Positions 61,322 to 64,000 of a stretch of 64,000 nt of DNA are shown piece after piece. The translations under genes were made by a program, and so were the position numbers. Positions within the stretch are counted from its first letter, which is position 1. Each line of letters starts with the position of its first letter. The DNA is from Thiosocius teredinicola. GTDB lineage: Bacteria > Pseudomonadota > Gammaproteobacteria > Chromatiales > Chromatiaceae. The stretch is from positions 2,343,297 to 2,407,296 of the forward strand of contig NZ_CP019936.1 of the NCBI RefSeq assembly GCF_002009425.1, read 5' to 3'. The notes below the pieces were generated by a model. It was given only the letters and a program-made list of their open reading frames with translations. It searched no databases and was not told the DNA's origin.

Positions 61322-61504
61322 ATGAAAGTTGAATGGGACGAGAAGGCGTGTTGCCACAGCGCAAACTGTGTCAAATCGTTGCCGGAGGTGTTTGCCGTCG
61401 AGAACGGTAGTTTCGTGTCGCGGCCGGAGAATGCCGATGAGGATCGTGTGCGCGAGGTGGTCGCCGCCTGTCCGGGGAATGCCTTGAAGATCGTCGACGA
61501 CTAG
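61322..61504 (+). CDS. Small ferredoxin (Fer4_19-type)
   Basis: 60 aa. Cys pattern EKACCHSANCVKSLPEVF and AACPGNALKIV fits the short divergent mono-cluster ferredoxins ([3Fe-4S] or [4Fe-4S]). GGAGGAAGG lies 5 bp upstream of the ATG. Last gene of the hydroxylase unit. Could be an alternative electron donor to the hydroxylase or, as in related clusters, to a partner P450 not seen here. Confidence 0.8.
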   Translation: MKVEWDEKACCHSANCVKSLPEVFAVENGSFVSRPENADEDRVREVVAACPGNALKIVDD

Positions 61505-61529
61505 CGGTGTACCGCCGTCGATCTGCGCG

Positions 61530-62003
61530 CTACCCGCCCGGGGCCCCATCAACGGGCTCCGGTGTGGTCAGCGCAAAGTCGAGGACGCGACGCTTGTTCC
61601 ACCAGACCTTGCCCAGATAAACACCGGGTTCGACCTCGCGGATCTCGTCCCTTACGTTTCTGGCGAAGAATGACGTAGTGGAATAGTCGATGATGATAGT
61701 TTGCGCACCATCGAGCCAGCTTTCGCCACGAAACACCTTGGCCGTGATCAAGGTAATCCCCAACGGCAGGATGCGGTTGGTTAGCAATCCTGCATCGGCC
61801 AGCGGATCGGTGACGTCGAAAACTTTGCCCTGCCAAGCCAAAAGGCGCGCACCGGTGGCGACCGTGTCCGAGAGTTCGGAACCTGCCAGGATTGCCGTGC
61901 CGTGCATCTCACCGACCGGTAGTCGACCGGGCTCGGCGCGTTTGTAGACATCGTCGAGTTGTTCGCGGCTCATCCCGAGCCAGTTTTTGACCGTCGCGTG
62001 CAT
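61530..62003 (-). CDS. Unknown soluble protein of haem-enzyme operon
   Basis: 157 aa, no signal peptide, no family I recognise. Predicted beta-rich: MHGTAILAGSEL, ARLLAWQGKVFDV, LGITLITAKVFRG, QTIIIDYSTTS and EVEPGVYLGKVWW suggest a small barrel. It is encoded 51 bp after the catalase-like lipoprotein on the same strand. The ATG at 62003 has GGAGG 8 bp upstream. May bind a lipid or the product of the neighbouring enzymes; this is inference. Confidence 0.6.
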   Translation of the reverse strand: MHATVKNWLGMSREQLDDVYKRAEPGRLPVGEMHGTAILAGSELSDTVATGARLLAWQGKVFDVTDPLADAGLLTNRILPLGITLITAKVFRGESWLDGAQTIIIDYSTTSFFARNVRDEIREVEPGVYLGKVWWNKRRVLDFALTTPEPVDGAPGG

Positions 62004-62054
62004 TGCTCGCACCTCCTTGTCTTCGCGTATGGTCCGATCAACGCCGCGATGGAG

Positions 62055-63086
62055 TCATTCCTCGGTGGCGTTCCTGACGTCGGCTGCAGCGTCGTATACC
62101 CGCCGACGTACGGCATTCATCCTCCCCAAGGGCGCATGCGCAGGAAGGCTTTGCCAGGGATTGAAGCGGCTGCGCTCACACCGTGCCAGCACGTCAACGT
62201 CATCGACCGCCTGATCGGGTATCGTGATCGTGGCGACCGGGATAAATGGCGATTGGTCTTCGTCCCATACGACCGATGCGTCTTCGATCGGCATGGCCTC
62301 AGGATCCGTCTGGAGCTGGACACCGAAGTGCAGGCACGCCGGTGCTTGTCGCAGATGCTCGACGACCGCCGAGCGCAGTTGATCTTTGCCTGGCTTGACG
62401 GCAACTTCGGTCTGATACGTCGAGCAAGGTGTCACCGAATATTTGACCGCCTGTGCCGTGTGTTCGCCGAGACGAAAGGGCACGGTGCTCCAATAGTGGA
62501 TATCGAGCGGACTGAGATGCCTTGCGCGTGCTCGAAAGACGGTCCATAGCGCTTTGAGGTGTGGGTCGAAAGGGTTGAGAAAAAATCCCAACTCGTCGCC
62601 TTGCTCGCGTGCACGAATGAACGCAAGGAACTCCTCAGGCGTAGCGACGAACAGGGCAGGGTAGCTGTTCAGCAGGAAATCCTGTTTTCCGGGTTCACCC
62701 CAGAGCACTTCTGCGTCGACATCCGAGAGGCGGATCGACAAACCGCGGATGTCTCTTGCGGCGTCGTCTGCCTGGGTGGCATTGGCAAAGCGCAGGTATG
62801 CCGGATAGCTTCTGGCGTCTGCGAACACGCCATGGCGAAGTTCTTTGGGAATCTCCGCATGCACTTTGAACTCGGCCGTGACGCAGGCGACCGTCTTCGC
62901 CTGATTGAAGCGGGGAACACGATCGCTTTGCCTGTCGCGCAGCGTTATCGTCTCGATGCGCCGGCTCATCTCGGTGGCGAGTTCGTCAACCGGCATCGGT
63001 GGTGTTTCGCCCGTCGTGCTGCAACCGGCCAACACACACAACATGGCAGCTGCTGCACCGGCCCGGTTTGGTCTCGATCGATCCAT
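62055..63086 (-). CDS. Catalase-like haem lipoprotein
   Basis: 343 aa with lipobox LAGC (Cys about 21), so membrane-anchored outside the cytoplasm. Small-catalase fold: VHAEIPKELRHGVF carries the distal His region, SYPAYLRFANA and IRGLSIRLSDVDAE follow, KQDFLLNSYPALF mirrors the catalase PVFF region, and RRRVYDAA supplies the R-x3-Y proximal-tyrosine pattern. Much smaller than true catalases; related enzymes include allene oxide synthase-like and peroxygenase-like catalases. Operon partner of an animal-type haem peroxidase. Confidence 0.82.
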   Translation of the reverse strand: MDRSRPNRAGAAAAMLCVLAGCSTTGETPPMPVDELATEMSRRIETITLRDRQSDRVPRFNQAKTVACVTAEFKVHAEIPKELRHGVFADARSYPAYLRFANATQADDAARDIRGLSIRLSDVDAEVLWGEPGKQDFLLNSYPALFVATPEEFLAFIRAREQGDELGFFLNPFDPHLKALWTVFRARARHLSPLDIHYWSTVPFRLGEHTAQAVKYSVTPCSTYQTEVAVKPGKDQLRSAVVEHLRQAPACLHFGVQLQTDPEAMPIEDASVVWDEDQSPFIPVATITIPDQAVDDVDVLARCERSRFNPWQSLPAHAPLGRMNAVRRRVYDAAADVRNATEE

Positions 63087-63106
63087 GATCGGGCGTTCCG
63101 TTTAAG

Positions 63107-64000
63107 CTAGTTTGCGAACGCCGGATCGGATGCCGCGTCCGGGCGCGGTCGCCAGTCGAGGCTGTAGTACTCGCCACGGTCTCGCGCCCAGGGGTCGAAC
63201 ACATTCTTCACAGGCAACAATTCCTGCGTCAGGTCCGGTAGGTTGCGCAACAACACGCGCTTCAGCGGAGACACCTCAGCCACGTGGCCGTTGTCTTGCT
63301 CCGGTTCGAGGCAGGCATTTGTGCCGTCAATACGTTCGCTCAAGGGGTAGGGGCATTCTGCCAGCGGTCCGTTGTGTTGCAGCCAATCGTAGCCCAAGGT
63401 CGAATAAAACTCGGGGCGGTAGCTCGAGGTGAAGAAACGATCACTGAAAAGACGGCGCGAGGCGTTGAGTATAAAGATATGAAACTGCGTTTCAGAGATC
63501 GCAAAGCCATGCGGCCGGGTGTACTCGGCCAGCCAGCCGACCATGTTGTCGATATCTTCGACGTTGTCGACAAGCGTGCCATCAGGATGACCCAGGCAGT
63601 CATCGATAAAACTGCCGTCTGCGTTGCGCTGCACGACCGAGATGATCTTGCGCTTGTCACAGGTATGCGTTCCATAGACTTCACGCAGCATCTGCACAGT
63701 CTCTTCCTGGTGCTTGCGCCACGGATCGTTCTCGTCGAGACGTACATCGACGAAGTCGTCGAAGCTGGTGAGCAACTTCAGGCCGATCTGACGGCGAAAC
63801 TCATTGAAGCGGGGTACGCCGCGCTCACGGTCGCGGATGATATCCAGTGCAACGATATCCAGTTTCTTGCTCGGTGAATCCAGATGCGGCATCGGCAGGT
63901 TCTGCAGAAACACCGGCAGGTTGCGCAGGTGCAGAACACCAAGGCGCTGACGCCCCATACTGAGTGCCCAATTGTCGATGCCGCGACCTTGCATAAACTC
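63107..64000 (-). CDS. Animal-type haem peroxidase/fatty acid dioxygenase, 5' end outside window
   Basis: The C-terminal 297 residues of a larger protein; the ATG at 63994 is internal since the frame continues (EF before it) to the window edge. The peroxidase/cyclooxygenase family signature LDIIRDRERGVPRFNEFRRQIGL-region (about the first 80 residues seen) and TQFHIFILNASRRLFSDRFFTSSY-region are clear (cited by position; each spans about 23 residues). No haem-ligand His can be seen because it lies upstream. Resembles the alpha-dioxygenase/cyclooxygenase-like bacterial branch; oxylipin formation is inferred. Confidence 0.8.
   Translation of the reverse strand, partial: EFMQGRGIDNWALSMGRQRLGVLHLRNLPVFLQNLPMPHLDSPSKKLDIVALDIIRDRERGVPRFNEFRRQIGLKLLTSFDDFVDVRLDENDPWRKHQEETVQMLREVYGTHTCDKRKIISVVQRNADGSFIDDCLGHPDGTLVDNVEDIDNMVGWLAEYTRPHGFAISETQFHIFILNASRRLFSDRFFTSSYRPEFYSTLGYDWLQHNGPLAECPYPLSERIDGTNACLEPEQDNGHVAEVSPLKRVLLRNLPDLTQELLPVKNVFDPWARDRGEYYSLDWRPRPDAASDPAFAN

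Noticed and set aside
1-64000. Mobile elements, CRISPR arrays, tRNA or rRNA genes
   Set aside because: No transposase, integrase, regular repeat-spacer structure, or cloverleaf/rRNA sequence was seen.

Overview
The window looks like the chromosome of a moderately GC-rich Gram-negative bacterium, most likely a free-living (possibly marine) gammaproteobacterium. The evidence is outer-membrane and periplasmic proteins (FadL-type porin, lipocalin and catalase-like lipoproteins, many Sec signal peptides), FixJ-type response regulators, a divergent SBP56/SCO1 pair and a CFA/DUF1365/flavoprotein lipid cluster. Genus cannot be fixed from sequence alone. No rRNA, tRNA, CRISPR array, transposase or prophage was seen.

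Layout. 1-8.5 kb: DNA repair (a Nei-type glycosylase running off the left edge, translationally coupled to an Lhr helicase, then a PAS sensor and an ATP-dependent DNA ligase). 8.8-12.4 kb: LysE exporter, DUF4166 protein and a secreted calcineurin-type phosphoesterase behind an 11-bp-periodic, PhoB-box-like array. 12.6-18.2 kb: a seven-gene metal-uptake operon built around a TroA/ZnuABC-type transporter with DUF4198 and NikL-like periplasmic partners. 18.2-23 kb: single genes (pterin dehydratase, NlpC/P60-like hydrolase, signal peptidase, sterol-desaturase family) and a TetR/DUF2852 divergent pair with two matching operators.

23.2-35.8 kb (minus strand) is the most unusual part: twelve tightly overlapping genes encoding two GNAT-like proteins, a GH3-type acyl-adenylating ligase, four paralogous B12-domain radical SAM enzymes, an AurF-type di-iron oxygenase, a hexapeptide acyltransferase-like protein, a fatty acid desaturase, a PAP2 protein and an NTF2-like exported protein. 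I do not recognise this combination; it reads as an undescribed lipid-linked or N-oxidised small-molecule pathway. Immediately upstream on the same strand (36.0-44.8 kb) are a two-component system and an eight-gene unusual-fatty-acid cluster (two CFA-like methyltransferases, DUF1365, FAD amine-oxidase-like protein, lipocalin, DUF6134-like, DUF1295, DUF2878), with overlapping genes and no visible terminator in between.

45.2-47.5 kb: methanethiol oxidase (SBP56/MtoX) divergent from a SCO1 copper chaperone, followed by a gene-free stretch with an orphan minus-strand terminator pair. 48.1-61.5 kb: two PAS-histidine-kinase/FixJ pairs interleaved with OsmC, a FadL/TodX-type porin, a DsrE-like protein, a Nif11-like small protein, an acyl-CoA-dehydrogenase-like protein, an AlkB/XylM hydroxylase, a truncated haemoglobin, a XylA-like [2Fe-2S] reductase and a small ferredoxin. 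A 12-bp palindrome CGTAGT(T/A)TTACG sits upstream of three of these transcription units and may be the response-regulator site, suggesting a hydrocarbon-oxidation regulon. 61.5-64 kb: a probable haem-oxylipin operon (animal-type haem peroxidase, cut by the right edge; catalase-like lipoprotein; unknown protein).
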